Source: Verrucomicrobiales bacterium (lineage in GTDB: Bacteria > Verrucomicrobiota > Verrucomicrobiia > Verrucomicrobiales > DEV007). From it: DNA of 64,000 nucleotides. Where the stretch lies: NCBI GenBank assembly GCA_016795385.1, contig JAEUHI010000086.1, forward strand, positions 1 to 64,000, written 5' to 3'. A model generated the notes under the pieces. It was not told where the DNA came from, ran no database searches, and saw only the letters and a list, made by a program, of their open reading frames with translations. The number at the start of each line of letters is the position of its first letter. The stretch's first letter is position 1. Below are positions 44,177-53,182 of this stretch, piece after piece. Position numbers and translations under genes: made by a program.

Positions 44177-45589
44177 ATGAATCCGCAGGATCTCCTTCGC
44201 CACCTCGCCACGGATCCGAACCAACTCGGGTTGCGGCTCTCCCGTCCGATCGACCGCCGCGGCGCGATCCAGGCCGGACTCTTCGGCACGATCGGCATGG
44301 CCGGCAGCACGCTCTTCGGCGAGGACTACGCCAAAACCGGCGCCGCACCCGCGGCTCGGAAACCCGCCGCTCCCAGGCCCGCCGCCAAGGCGCGCAGCGT
44401 CATCCAGATCTTCCTCTGGGGCGGCATGTCCCATTCCGACACCTGGGATCCCAAGCCCGACGCGGGCTACGACTACAACGGACCGCTCAAGAAATTCCTC
44501 TCCACCAACGTGCCCGGGATCCAGTTGAGCGAATGGTTCCCGAATCTCGCGAAGCAGGCGGACAAATATTCGCTGATCCGCAGCATGACGCACGGCAACA
44601 ACGGCCACGAGACCGCCGCCTACCTCGTGCAGACCGCGCATGCCCCCGGTGAACGCCTCGCCTATCCGAGCGTCGGGGCGGTCTTCGCACTGATGAAGGA
44701 GAAGGAATACAAGGGCTCCCTGCCGCCCTACATTGTCCTGACAAAACCACAAGGCCGCTTCTCCGAGGAGGGCTTCCTCGGCGCGAAACGGAAGCCCTTC
44801 GCCACCGGCGGCGATCCCAACGCCTCGCGCTTCGAGGTCGAGGGCATCGTCTCGCGCCACGTCAACGACGCCCGCCAGGCCGCCCGGCGCGATCTCGCCT
44901 CGAATCTCGATTCCCTGCGCCAGGCCGCCGGCGACGATCCCGTCATCCGCGCCTCCGAGGCCGCGCGGACCGAGGCCTACGAGATGATCCTCGGAAAGGG
45001 ACGCGAGGTCTTCGATCTCTCCAGGGAAAAGCCCGAGCTCCGCGACCGCTACGGACGCCACACCTTCGGCCAGGATTGCCTCGCCGCGCGCCGCATGGTC
45101 GAGGCCGGCGTGCCCTATATCGTCGTCAACTACCCCGGCGGGTGGGACACCCACAGCAACCATTTCCAGACCATGGGCAAGCAGGCTCCGGAGCTCGACC
45201 AGGGGCTCGCCGCGCTCCTCGCCGACCTGCACGACCGCGGTCTGCTCGATTCGACCCTGGTATGGTGCTGCGGCGAATTCGGACGCGGTCCGAAGATCGA
45301 CTGGCAACCGCCCTGGAACGGCGGGCGCAACCACCATGGCAAGGTCTTCTCCGTGCTCGTCGCAGGCGGCGGCTTCAAGGGCGGAACGGTTGTTGGTGCG
45401 TCGGATGCGAAAGCCGAGGAGGTCGCGGAGCGGCCTGTCTACCCCGCCGATCTCCTCGGCAGCATCTACCAACTCGCCGGGATCGAGGCGAAGGCTCCGC
45501 TGCCTCATCCGATGGGTCTCGAGGCGCACGTCCTCCCCCAGGATGCCAAGCCCGGCGAAGCGGCGGGACTGCTCACCGAAATCATGTGA
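44177..45589 (+). CDS. DUF1501 protein (alkaline-phosphatase-superfamily fold), cassette 1
   Basis: A 470-residue DUF1501 protein. A twin-arginine-like N-terminus (DRRGAIQAGLFG, about 30-41) suggests export through Tat. Family blocks: VIQIFLWGGMSHSDTWDPKP near 75, SLIRSMTHGNNGHETAAYLVQT near 135, LTKPQGRFSEEGF near 190, GWDTHSNHF near 322 and GEFGRGPKIDW near 365. The fold is that of sulfatases and phosphatases, with plausible metal ligands Asp/His in these blocks, but no activity is established. It always travels with DUF1553 genes in PVC genomes. It ends one base before the PPC gene. Confidence 0.85.
   Translation: MNPQDLLRHLATDPNQLGLRLSRPIDRRGAIQAGLFGTIGMAGSTLFGEDYAKTGAAPAARKPAAPRPAAKARSVIQIFLWGGMSHSDTWDPKPDAGYDYNGPLKKFLSTNVPGIQLSEWFPNLAKQADKYSLIRSMTHGNNGHETAAYLVQTAHAPGERLAYPSVGAVFALMKEKEYKGSLPPYIVLTKPQGRFSEEGFLGAKRKPFATGGDPNASRFEVEGIVSRHVNDARQAARRDLASNLDSLRQAAGDDPVIRASEAARTEAYEMILGKGREVFDLSREKPELRDRYGRHTFGQDCLAARRMVEAGVPYIVVNYPGGWDTHSNHFQTMGKQAPELDQGLAALLADLHDRGLLDSTLVWCCGEFGRGPKIDWQPPWNGGRNHHGKVFSVLVAGGGFKGGTVVGASDAKAEEVAERPVYPADLLGSIYQLAGIEAKAPLPHPMGLEAHVLPQDAKPGEAAGLLTEIM
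44737..44745 (+). repeat. CCTGACAAA word, site 4
   Basis: Exact copy in the cassette-1 DUF1501 gene (Leu-Thr-Lys phase), continued as ACCAC. The same place in cassette 2 reads CCTGACACA. Confidence 0.7.
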
Positions 45590-45590
45590 A

Positions 45591-47744
45591 ATGAGAACGA
45601 ACCACGCGCTGGCTTTGGTGGGTTTGTCAGGCTTTCTCATCTGCCTTCCCGACCTGTCCGCCCAGACCCGCCCCTACACCGGATTCGTCTATCCCGCCGG
45701 AGGCCGCCAGGGCACGACCTTCGCGGTGAAGGCGGGAGGACAGGGGCTCGGTCCCGTCACGGGAATCGAGGTGACCGGCGGAGGAGTGACCGCCCGGGTC
45801 GTCGAATGCTACAAACGCATCGGCCCACAGGAGATCACCCTGCTCCGCGACCAGCTCAAGATCCTCAAGGACCAATCCAAGCCACAGGCCGAACCGGCCG
45901 CCTTGCCGCAACCCGCTCCGGGCGCAGCGAAGCAGGCCCCCAAGGCAAACAAGGCCAACGAGGAAATGATCCGTCGGATCGAGAAGCGGATCGAAGAATA
46001 TTGCAACCGCCCCGCCAGCAACGCCCTCGCCGATCTCGTTTTTCTCGAGATGAAGATCGCCGCGGACGCCGCTCCGGGGCGCCGGGAGCTGAGGCTCGTC
46101 ACCCCCTCCGGCATTTCGAACCCGCTCGCCTTCCAGATCGGACAGTTTCTCGAGACGACCCGGAAGCCCATGCTCACCGCCCCCTTCCAGATGCTCGGCA
46201 AGGAGGAGCTTTCCCTGCGCAAACGGCCCGAAGAGGAAGTGGTGGTGAAGGTCGCGCCCCCCTGCACGATGAACGGCCAGATCGCTTCGGGCGAGGTCAA
46301 CCGCTACCGCTTTGCCGCGCGCAAGGGACAGCGACTCGTCGTCTCCGCCCTCGCACGCGAGCTCATCCCCTTCCTCGCCGACGCCGTGCCGGGCTGGTTC
46401 CAACCCGTCCTCGCGCTCTACGATGCCTCCGGCCGCGAGATCGCGTACCAGGACGATTTCCGCTTCAAGCCGGACCCCGTGATCCTCTTCGAAGTGCCCG
46501 CCGACGGGGAATACGTCGTCGCCATCAGCGACGCGATCCACCGGGGCCGCGAGGATTTCATCTACCGGATCACTCTCGGGGAAATCCCCTACCTCACCGG
46601 GATCTTTCCCCTCGGAGGCAAGGCCGGCGCACCGGCTGCAGTCGCGACGAAGGGATGGAATCTCCAGGGCGCCGAAGTCCTCGCACCTCTACCGGCCTCC
46701 GGGCCGGGCCTCTTCACGGTCCGGGCGAAAGCCGGCGGCCGGCTTTCCAATCCGCTTCCCTTCGAACTCGATACCCTGCCCGAAATCACGGAATCCGAGT
46801 CCGCTGATCCTGACAAACCCGCGCAGGCGGTGACCCTTCCGGTGATCGTGAATGGACGCATCGGAACCCCCGGCGACTTCGACGTGTTCGAGTTTTCCGG
46901 CAGGAAGGATCAGGCCGTCGCCGTTCAGGTCTCGGCCAGGCGGCTCGATTCCCCGCTCGATTCCGTGATCCGCGTCACCGGTCCCGACGGCTCCGTGATC
47001 GCCCTCAACGACGACTACGAGGATCTCGCGGGCGGCGCGAACACCCACCACGCCGATTCCTACGCCCTCCTCACCCTGCCGAAAGACGGGGCCTACCGCG
47101 TCCACCTCGGAGACACGGTACGGGCGGGCGGCGACGAATACGCCTATCGACTCCGGATCAGCCCGGCGCGACCCGACTTCGAGCTTCGGGTGGTCCCTTC
47201 GAGCCTCACGATCCGCGCCAAGTCGAGCGCCTCCCTCGCCGTGCACGTGGCGCGTCGCGACGGATACCGCGGCCCCGTGAAACTCGAGTTCACCGGACTG
47301 CCTCCGGGCCTGACCGCCGCCGCGTCGACGATCCCGCCTGACAAAACCACCACGAAGATCTCGGTCAAGGCAGCTCCCGAGGCCGCCGGACGGTCCTTCG
47401 ACCTCCGGATCGAGGGCTCCGCTGAAATCGGGGGACAAACGGTGCGTCATGCCGCCGTGCCGACGGAGGACCGGATGCAGGCCTTCCTCTGGCGGCATCT
47501 CGTGCCGGCCGCCAATCTGCGCGCCCTTGTCGTCGATCCCGACACGAAACCCGACGCAGGCCGCCCCCTGCCTCCGCCCGACCCGGGAACGCTCGCCGCC
47601 CTCGCGGGGAAGCCGGATGCGCCGAAGTTCACCGAGAGCCAGATCGCGAGCCGCACCCGCCAGGTCGATCAGCTCTTTCAGGAAGGGCTGCTCACGGAGA
47701 AGTTCGTCGCGCAGCGCCTCGCCGAATGTCAGGTCGGCAAGTGA
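45591..47744 (+). CDS. Exported PPC-domain protein, cassette 1
   Basis: A 717-residue protein with a signal peptide (MRTNHALALVGLSGF, cleavage near LSAQ), an N-terminal beta-sandwich (YTGFVYPAGGRQGTTF), a helical insert with Ala/Pro/Lys (about 75-140), and two or more pre-peptidase C-terminal (PPC) domains (near 225-330, YRFAARKGQRLVVSALAREL; and near 410-530, DFDVFEFSGRKDQAVAV). A C-terminal helical end follows. PPC domains are carbohydrate- or protein-binding modules of secreted proteins. It is a paralogue of the gene at 53183. Confidence 0.8.
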   Translation: MRTNHALALVGLSGFLICLPDLSAQTRPYTGFVYPAGGRQGTTFAVKAGGQGLGPVTGIEVTGGGVTARVVECYKRIGPQEITLLRDQLKILKDQSKPQAEPAALPQPAPGAAKQAPKANKANEEMIRRIEKRIEEYCNRPASNALADLVFLEMKIAADAAPGRRELRLVTPSGISNPLAFQIGQFLETTRKPMLTAPFQMLGKEELSLRKRPEEEVVVKVAPPCTMNGQIASGEVNRYRFAARKGQRLVVSALARELIPFLADAVPGWFQPVLALYDASGREIAYQDDFRFKPDPVILFEVPADGEYVVAISDAIHRGREDFIYRITLGEIPYLTGIFPLGGKAGAPAAVATKGWNLQGAEVLAPLPASGPGLFTVRAKAGGRLSNPLPFELDTLPEITESESADPDKPAQAVTLPVIVNGRIGTPGDFDVFEFSGRKDQAVAVQVSARRLDSPLDSVIRVTGPDGSVIALNDDYEDLAGGANTHHADSYALLTLPKDGAYRVHLGDTVRAGGDEYAYRLRISPARPDFELRVVPSSLTIRAKSSASLAVHVARRDGYRGPVKLEFTGLPPGLTAAASTIPPDKTTTKISVKAAPEAAGRSFDLRIEGSAEIGGQTVRHAAVPTEDRMQAFLWRHLVPAANLRALVVDPDTKPDAGRPLPPPDPGTLAALAGKPDAPKFTESQIASRTRQVDQLFQEGLLTEKFVAQRLAECQVGK
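45623..45631 (-). repeat. CCTGACAAA word, site 5
   Basis: Reverse-strand copy inside the signal-peptide coding region of the cassette-1 PPC gene (read there as Leu-Ser-Gly); continues CCCACC. Confidence 0.7.
46809..46817 (+). repeat. CCTGACAAA word, site 6
   Basis: Exact copy in the cassette-1 PPC gene (Asp-Pro-Asp-Lys-Pro), continued as CCCGCG. Confidence 0.7.
47337..47345 (+). repeat. CCTGACAAA word, site 7
   Basis: Second exact forward copy in the cassette-1 PPC gene (Pro-Pro-Asp-Lys-Thr), continued as ACCACC. Confidence 0.7.
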
Positions 47745-47774
47745 TCCCGCCACACTCCCTTCTTTCTCCGACTC

Positions 47775-48371
47775 ATGCCGTCCACTCCACCATCCGCCGC
47801 TCCGCCCGATCCCTGGGAGCGATACGAACCACCCGGGGGAATCCTCGTCTGGATCATCGTCTTCGTCGAAGTGGTCACCTTTCTCGCTGGGATCGGCGTG
47901 TTTCTTTACGAGCGTGGTGCCGATCCGGAAGGTTTCGCGCGTGGCCGTGATCTCCTCGATCAGCGCCTCGCGCTGTTCAACACCCTGATCCTCCTCACCG
48001 GCGGCTGGTGCATGGCCTGCGGGCTCACCGAACTACGCCGGGATGATCGCGACCGCTCCCTGCGCTGGATCGGCGCGGCGATCACCTGCGGCATCGCCTT
48101 CCTCGTCGTCAAAGGCGTCGAATACGGGGCCAAATCCGGCCAGGGCCATGTCTTCGGGGAGGACCCTTTTTTCACCCTCTACTTCGCCCTCACCGGATTC
48201 CACTTCATCCACGTCGCCGTCGCCGTCGCCATCCTCCTCTACCTCGCGGTGAAGATCCGCCAGGGACGCTACCGGGTAGGGGAGCACGACGACGTCGCCG
48301 CCGGCGGCATTTTCTGGCACCTCTGCGACTTCATCTGGCTCTTTCTCTTTCCCACCCTCTACCTGCTGTGA
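47775..48371 (+). CDS. Cytochrome c oxidase subunit III-like protein (NorE-like)
   Basis: A 198-residue protein with five hydrophobic segments (ILVWIIVFVEVVTFLAG; FNTLILLTGGWCMACGL; WIGAAITCGIAFLVVKG; FTLYFALTGFHFIHVAVAVAILL; FWHLCDFIWLFLFPTLYLL) and the COX3 signature residues in YFALTGFHFIHV and WHLCDFIWLF. In denitrifiers such short COX3 paralogues are NorE, linked to NO reductase. Its stop overlaps a COX4-like gene (GTGA), giving the norEF arrangement. The catalytic nor genes are at the right end of the window, not adjacent. I leave the symbol blank because a respiratory oxidase subunit is not excluded. Confidence 0.75.
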   Translation: MPSTPPSAAPPDPWERYEPPGGILVWIIVFVEVVTFLAGIGVFLYERGADPEGFARGRDLLDQRLALFNTLILLTGGWCMACGLTELRRDDRDRSLRWIGAAITCGIAFLVVKGVEYGAKSGQGHVFGEDPFFTLYFALTGFHFIHVAVAVAILLYLAVKIRQGRYRVGEHDDVAAGGIFWHLCDFIWLFLFPTLYLL

Positions 48372-48598
48372 ACCGCGCCAACACCCTCGTCTGGATCCTG
48401 CTCGTCGGACTCACGCTGCTGAGCTTCGCTCTCGGAGAACGCCACCTCCCTTCGGCGGCGCTCTTTCTCGTGGCCGCGACGAAGGCCTGGTTCGTCGCGC
48501 GGCATTTCATGGAACTCCGCCACGCCGCCGCCGTCTGGACGTTTGCGGCCGGATCCCTCATCATCGCTTTTGTTTTTCTGGGGATCGTTATGACGTGA
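48368..48598 (+). CDS. Small COX4-like membrane protein (NorF-like)
   Basis: A 76-residue protein with three hydrophobic segments and the COX4_pro pattern (NTLVWILLVGLTLLSFALG; AALFLVAATKAWFVARHFMELRH; FAAGSLIIAFVFLGIVM). GTG start overlapping the upstream stop. In known denitrifiers norF sits beside norE and aids NO reductase function. About 130 AT-rich bases follow before the next gene. Confidence 0.7.
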   Translation: MNRANTLVWILLVGLTLLSFALGERHLPSAALFLVAATKAWFVARHFMELRHAAAVWTFAAGSLIIAFVFLGIVMT

Positions 48599-48672
48599 AC
48601 CGTTCGGCTCCCGTGGGGATCACGCCATTCCGCATTTTTTGTCCTTTTTCTGGATGAATGGAATAAATAACG

Positions 48673-48697
48673 AAACAAGTATCTTTTTTTCTTGTTT
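48673..48697. promoter_or_regulatory. AAACAAG-N11-CTTGTTT dyad upstream of the FkbO-like gene
   Basis: Perfect 7-base inverted repeat in the AT-rich gap between the NorF-like gene and the ATG at 48731. It may be an operator. The T-run lies inside the loop, which argues against a terminator. Confidence 0.35.
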
Positions 48698-48730
48698 AAA
48701 GCACAAAACCTCACTAACCTGAAATCAAAC

Positions 48731-50128
48731 ATGAGCGGAAACCCCACCACCCCTCCGGTATCGACCTCCGGTCGCCTTCAGCCCATCTGCTACCGGATGC
48801 ATCCCGATCGACGGCTCCTTGATGGCGGGTGTGGCTCATCCGATTGCGACCACTGCCAGCACGCGGAATCCGAAGAGAGTGGCCACGTCCACGAGGTGCC
48901 GCCTTGTCTCCTCGGTTTGCAGCACCACACCACGATCGGGTACGACGGCCTCACCCGGGTCGCCATGATGATCACGCCGGACTGCGGCGGCAGTTTCCGC
49001 GACCAGGCTTGGGAGGCCGTCTCGACGATCCGGGCGATCCTCAGACAACAAGGCGAGCCGATGGCGGTGACGGTGCAGACGGTCTTTGTCGCCGAGGCCG
49101 CCGATGTCCCGGTGGCGCGCCAGATCTTCGATGCGGCCTACGGGGAGGAAATGCCCCTGACGCTCTTTGTCGTGCAGCCGCCCTGCGGCGGGGTCGGCAT
49201 CGCGATCGAGGCCTGGGCGATCAGCACCCGCACCGTCAGCGTGGGTTATCACGGTCCGCATCTGCTCACCTTGGAGCACGACGGAATCCGCTGGATCCAT
49301 GCCTCCGCGGGAACCCTCAACCTCGGCAAACGCACCGCCTACGAGCAATCGGCGGAGGCCTTCGCCGCGCTTGGCAAGGTGCTCTCGGGTGTCCATGCCT
49401 CCTTCACCGACGTGGTGCGGGTCTGGCTCTATCAAGGCAACATCACCGAGGAGGAGGAAGACGGCACGGAACGCTACCGCGAGCTCAACCGCGCCCGGAC
49501 CGACTTCTTCGAGCAATACGATTTCGGCACGAATCCCCTCGCCGCGACCTCCCACGGACATGCGGTCTATCCCGCCAGCACCGGCATCGGCACGCTGGAG
49601 CACGGACTCATCACGACCTGCCTCGCCGTGCAGACCGATCGAAAGGATGTGCGTGTCCTTTCCCTCGAGAATCCCCAGCAGACCTCCGCTTTCGACTACC
49701 CCAAGGAATACTCGCGGAAGAGTCCGAAATTCTCCCGGGCCATGGCCATGCGCCTTGGCAACCATCTCACCACCTGGGTCTCCGGCACCGCCAGCATCGT
49801 CAATGCCGAGACGGTGCATCCGGGCGACGTCGCGAAGCAAACCGAGCAGACTCTCGACAACATCGAGAAATTGATCGCCGCTGAAAATTTCACCCGCCAG
49901 GGTTGGGACGACTGCGGAGCGACGCTTGCCGACCTCGCGAAGGTGCGTGTCTATGTGAAGCACGCGAAGGATTTCGAAGCCTGCCGCGCCGTCTGCGAAC
50001 GCCGCCTCGGACGCATCCCCGCGATCTACGCCCAGGCCGATGTGTGCCGCCCCGACCTCCTCGTCGAGATCGAGGGGGTTGCCTTCTCCCCCATCCCGCG
50101 GCGTTTGCCCGATCCCCCCACCCCCTGA
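48731..50128 (+). CDS. FkbO/Hyg5-like double-Rid protein with Cys/His-rich head
   Basis: A 465-residue protein from the ATG at 48731 (the open frame to the TTG at 48692 is less likely). Residues 60-165 and about 340-460 look like two Rid/YjgF folds. The blocks YPASTGIG near 290, VSGTASIV near 355 and the C-terminal KVRVYVKHAKDFE are those of the chorismatase (FkbO/Hyg5) family, which cleaves chorismate to dihydroxycyclohexadiene or hydroxybenzoate products. An unusual head carries C34, C39, C42, H44, H52, H54 and C59 (GCGSSDCDHCQH, then HVHEVPPC), a possible metal site. Catalytic identity is not proven. It lies between norEF-like genes and cassette 2. Confidence 0.7.
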   Translation: MSGNPTTPPVSTSGRLQPICYRMHPDRRLLDGGCGSSDCDHCQHAESEESGHVHEVPPCLLGLQHHTTIGYDGLTRVAMMITPDCGGSFRDQAWEAVSTIRAILRQQGEPMAVTVQTVFVAEAADVPVARQIFDAAYGEEMPLTLFVVQPPCGGVGIAIEAWAISTRTVSVGYHGPHLLTLEHDGIRWIHASAGTLNLGKRTAYEQSAEAFAALGKVLSGVHASFTDVVRVWLYQGNITEEEEDGTERYRELNRARTDFFEQYDFGTNPLAATSHGHAVYPASTGIGTLEHGLITTCLAVQTDRKDVRVLSLENPQQTSAFDYPKEYSRKSPKFSRAMAMRLGNHLTTWVSGTASIVNAETVHPGDVAKQTEQTLDNIEKLIAAENFTRQGWDDCGATLADLAKVRVYVKHAKDFEACRAVCERRLGRIPAIYAQADVCRPDLLVEIEGVAFSPIPRRLPDPPTP

Positions 50129-50134
50129 ACCCCC

Positions 50135-51730
50135 ATGCGCCCGACCGCCTTGATCACCCTGTGGATCGCCGCGACCGTTTCCGGTCTCGCCTTGGCGGAA
50201 GGCGTGCATCCCGTTTTCGAATCCGGGCCCGTCGTACGGCCGCCGGCGGAATCGGAGAACCCGAGCGACGAACTTGATCGCATCGTCTTCGCCAATCTCG
50301 ACTCGCTCGGGTTGAAACCGGCGAATCTCTCCTCGGACGCGGTCTTTCTCCGCCGCGCTTATCTCGTCACCATCGGCACCTTGCCGCGCGAGGATGAGGC
50401 GAGGGACTTTCTGGAATCGCAGGACGAGGCGAAACGCGCCCTGCTCGTCGAGCGTCTCCTCTCGCGTCCCGAATACGCCGACTACTGGGCGATGAAGTGG
50501 GCCGACGTCCTCCGCGTGAAAGCCGAGTTCCCCATCAAACTCTGGCCGAACGCGGTGCAGATCTACCACCAGTGGATCCACGCGAGCGTCCGCGACAACA
50601 AACCTTTCCACCAGTTCGCCCAGGAGCTCCTCGTGGGCAGCGGGAGCAACTTCCGCGAGGGCCAGGTGAATTTCTACCGCGCCATGCAGGACCGCAGCCC
50701 GCGCGGGATGGCCGCCACCGTCGCCCTCACCTTCATGGGCGAGCGGGCCGAGAAGTGGCCTCCCCGCAAGCTCGATGCGATGGCCGGATTTTTCGCCAAC
50801 GTCGCTTTCAAACCCACCGCGGAATGGAAGGAGGAGATCGTCTACTTCGATCCCACCGCCGACAAGGACGGGCTTCACAAACAGGCCATCTTCCCCGACG
50901 GCACCCCGGCGGCCCTCGATCCGGGCAAGGCCGATCCGCGCCTCGTGTTTTCCCAGTGGCTCCTCCGTCCGGAGAACGCGTCCTTCAGCAGGGTCGCCGC
51001 GAACCGCGTCTGGACCTGGCTGATGGGCCGGGGCATCGTCCACGAGCCCGACGATTTCCGCCCGGACAATCCACCCTCGAATCCGGAACTGCTCGCCTTT
51101 CTCGAACGCGAGTTCATCGCCTCCCGATGCGACCTGAAACGCCTCGTCCGCGTCATCCTCAATTCGCGGACCTTCGCGCTTTCCTCCCTCCCGGCTCAGG
51201 ATACTCCCGAGGCCGCGACCCATTTCGCCCACTATCCCCTTCGCCGCCTCGAGGCCGAAGTACTCATCGACGCACTCAACCAGATCACGAAAACCAAGGA
51301 ATCCTACAGCAGCCCCATCCCCGAGCCCTTCACCTTCATCCCCGAGGATGTGCGGGGCATCGCCCTGCCCGACGGGAGCATCACCAGCTCCTTCCTCGAA
51401 CTCTTCGGCCGTCCGCCCCGGGACACCGGCTACCAGTTCGAGCGCAATCTCGAGACCAATGCGGCACAGCGGCTGCACCTGCTCAACTCGAGCCATGTGC
51501 AGAAGAAGATCGAGGCCTGCCCTCTCGTCGCGACCGCCGCAGCTGACGAAGCCGGCCTGCCCGGTCTCGTCGAAACGATCTACCTCACCGTGCTCTCGCG
51601 GCCACCCACCGCGAAGGAACTCGACATTCTGCAGACCCACGCCGAATCCCCCGTCACCGACAGCCGCGCCTTCGCCGCCGACCTTGTCTGGAGCCTTTTC
51701 AACCAGCCCGAATTTCTCTTCAACCACTGA
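50135..51730 (+). CDS. DUF1549/DUF1553 protein without cytochrome domain, cassette 2
   Basis: A 531-residue paralogue of the gene at 42153, with a signal peptide (cleavage near GLALAEG), no Pro/Ala linker and a direct passage to DUF1549 (about 45-220; ELDRIVFANLDSLGL, RRAYLVTIGTLPR, WAMKWADVLRVKAEF) and DUF1553 (about 270-528; RVAANRVWTWLMGRGIVHEPDDF, YPLRRLEAEVLIDALNQI). No haem motif. It differs from copy 1 by a shorter segment between the two domains. It starts 6 bases after the FkbO-like gene, probably on the same transcript. Confidence 0.8.
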   Translation: MRPTALITLWIAATVSGLALAEGVHPVFESGPVVRPPAESENPSDELDRIVFANLDSLGLKPANLSSDAVFLRRAYLVTIGTLPREDEARDFLESQDEAKRALLVERLLSRPEYADYWAMKWADVLRVKAEFPIKLWPNAVQIYHQWIHASVRDNKPFHQFAQELLVGSGSNFREGQVNFYRAMQDRSPRGMAATVALTFMGERAEKWPPRKLDAMAGFFANVAFKPTAEWKEEIVYFDPTADKDGLHKQAIFPDGTPAALDPGKADPRLVFSQWLLRPENASFSRVAANRVWTWLMGRGIVHEPDDFRPDNPPSNPELLAFLEREFIASRCDLKRLVRVILNSRTFALSSLPAQDTPEAATHFAHYPLRRLEAEVLIDALNQITKTKESYSSPIPEPFTFIPEDVRGIALPDGSITSSFLELFGRPPRDTGYQFERNLETNAAQRLHLLNSSHVQKKIEACPLVATAAADEAGLPGLVETIYLTVLSRPPTAKELDILQTHAESPVTDSRAFAADLVWSLFNQPEFLFNH

Positions 51731-51772
51731 TCCGAAAACCCCGGCGACAACGCCCCGAACCCGAACCCGGTC

Positions 51773-53164
51773 ATGAACACACCCGCCACTCCCCCGACGC
51801 AGGACGCGCGACGCGACCTGCACCGCCTCACCCAGGCCTTCGGCGGTGTCCCCCTGACGCGCCGCGAGGCCGTGCGACGCGCCGTCTATGGCTCGGCAGG
51901 ACTGCTCCTCTGCGAACCCTTCGCCCTCCGCGCCAAACCCTCCCTGCCCGCGGCCGAGGGCAAAGCCAAGTCCGTGATCCAGATCTGGCTCTGGGGAGGC
52001 CCCTGCCACATCGACACCTTCGATCCCAAGCCCGAAGCCGGCAGCAGCTACAGCGGCGCCCTCGACTCGCCCATCGAGACCAACATCAGCGGCATGCGCA
52101 TCGGCCAGCTCCTTCCCGAACTGGCGAAGCAGGCCGACAAATATTCGCTCATCCGCAGCATGACGCACGGCAACAACGGCCACGAGACCGCCGCCTACCT
52201 CGTGCAGACCGGACGCACCTCGGAGCGCGATGTCTTTCCCGGACTCGGGGCGGTCGTCTCCTACTTCAAGGGCTACGACGCGGGCTACAGCGGGCTCATC
52301 CCGCCCTACGTCGTCCTGACACAACCACAAGGCCGGTTCTCCGAAGCCGGCTTCCTCGGTCCGCGCTACAAGCCCTTCGCCACCGGCGGCGATCCGAATG
52401 CGAAAGTCTTCGCGGTGGAGGGGATCGTCGCCCCCGGCCTCACCGAAGAGCATCAGAAAGGACGCCGCGACCTCCTCGGCCGGCTCAACACCCTCGGCGG
52501 CGCCCTGCCCGGCAACGCCACGATCCAGACCGTGGTCGATTCCGAGACGCAGGCCTACGAGCTCATCCTCGGCGACGCCGGCAAGCTCTTCGACCTGGGA
52601 CAGGAGAAGGAGGAACTCCGCGACACCTACGGGCGCAACACCTTCGGCCAGTCCTGTCTCATGGCCCGGCGTCTCGTCGAGAAGGGTGTGCCTTTCATCA
52701 CGATCAACTACCAGGGCTGGGATACCCACAAGCAGCATTTCCAGATCATGAACCGGAAGCTGCCAGAGCTCGACCAAGGTCTTGCCGCCCTTCTTGCGGA
52801 CCTCGAAAGCAAGGGACTCCTCGACAGCACCATCGTCTGGTGCACCGGGGAATTCGGCCGAACTCCGAAGGTCGCGACGGAATCGCCCTGGAACGGTGGA
52901 CGCCACCATTTCGGGAAGGTCTTCTCGTGCCTCCTCGCCGGCGGTGGATTCAAGGGAGGGCAGGTCGTCGGTTCCTCCAACGCCACGGGCGAGGAGGTCG
53001 CCGAGCGGCCCGTTTACCCGGCCGACGTCATCGGAAGCATCTACGGCCAGCTCGGCATTCCCGCCGACGCGCCGCTGCCGCATCCCCAGGGTAATCCCAC
53101 CAAGGTCGTCCCCGATCCATCGGAGGGTGTGCCCACCGCCGGACTGCTCAAGGAACTCGTCTGA
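51773..53164 (+). CDS. DUF1501 protein, cassette 2
   Basis: A 463-residue paralogue of the gene at 44177: VIQIWLWGGPCHIDTFDPKP near 64, an identical SLIRSMTHGNNGHETAAYLVQT block, LTQPQGRFSEAGF, GWDTHKQHF near 322 and GEFGRTPKV near 365. A twin-arginine-like TRREAVRRAVYGSAG lies near 24-38. The catalytic-fold residues match copy 1. Divergence between the copies is large apart from these blocks, so the duplication is old or the cassettes were gained separately. Confidence 0.85.
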   Translation: MNTPATPPTQDARRDLHRLTQAFGGVPLTRREAVRRAVYGSAGLLLCEPFALRAKPSLPAAEGKAKSVIQIWLWGGPCHIDTFDPKPEAGSSYSGALDSPIETNISGMRIGQLLPELAKQADKYSLIRSMTHGNNGHETAAYLVQTGRTSERDVFPGLGAVVSYFKGYDAGYSGLIPPYVVLTQPQGRFSEAGFLGPRYKPFATGGDPNAKVFAVEGIVAPGLTEEHQKGRRDLLGRLNTLGGALPGNATIQTVVDSETQAYELILGDAGKLFDLGQEKEELRDTYGRNTFGQSCLMARRLVEKGVPFITINYQGWDTHKQHFQIMNRKLPELDQGLAALLADLESKGLLDSTIVWCTGEFGRTPKVATESPWNGGRHHFGKVFSCLLAGGGFKGGQVVGSSNATGEEVAERPVYPADVIGSIYGQLGIPADAPLPHPQGNPTKVVPDPSEGVPTAGLLKELV

Positions 53165-53182
53165 CCCGACCCCTCGCATTCC

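Noticed and set aside
48673..48697. Rho-independent terminator after the NorF-like gene
   Set aside because: The T-run is in the loop and the stem is AT-rich and weak; an operator is more plausible.
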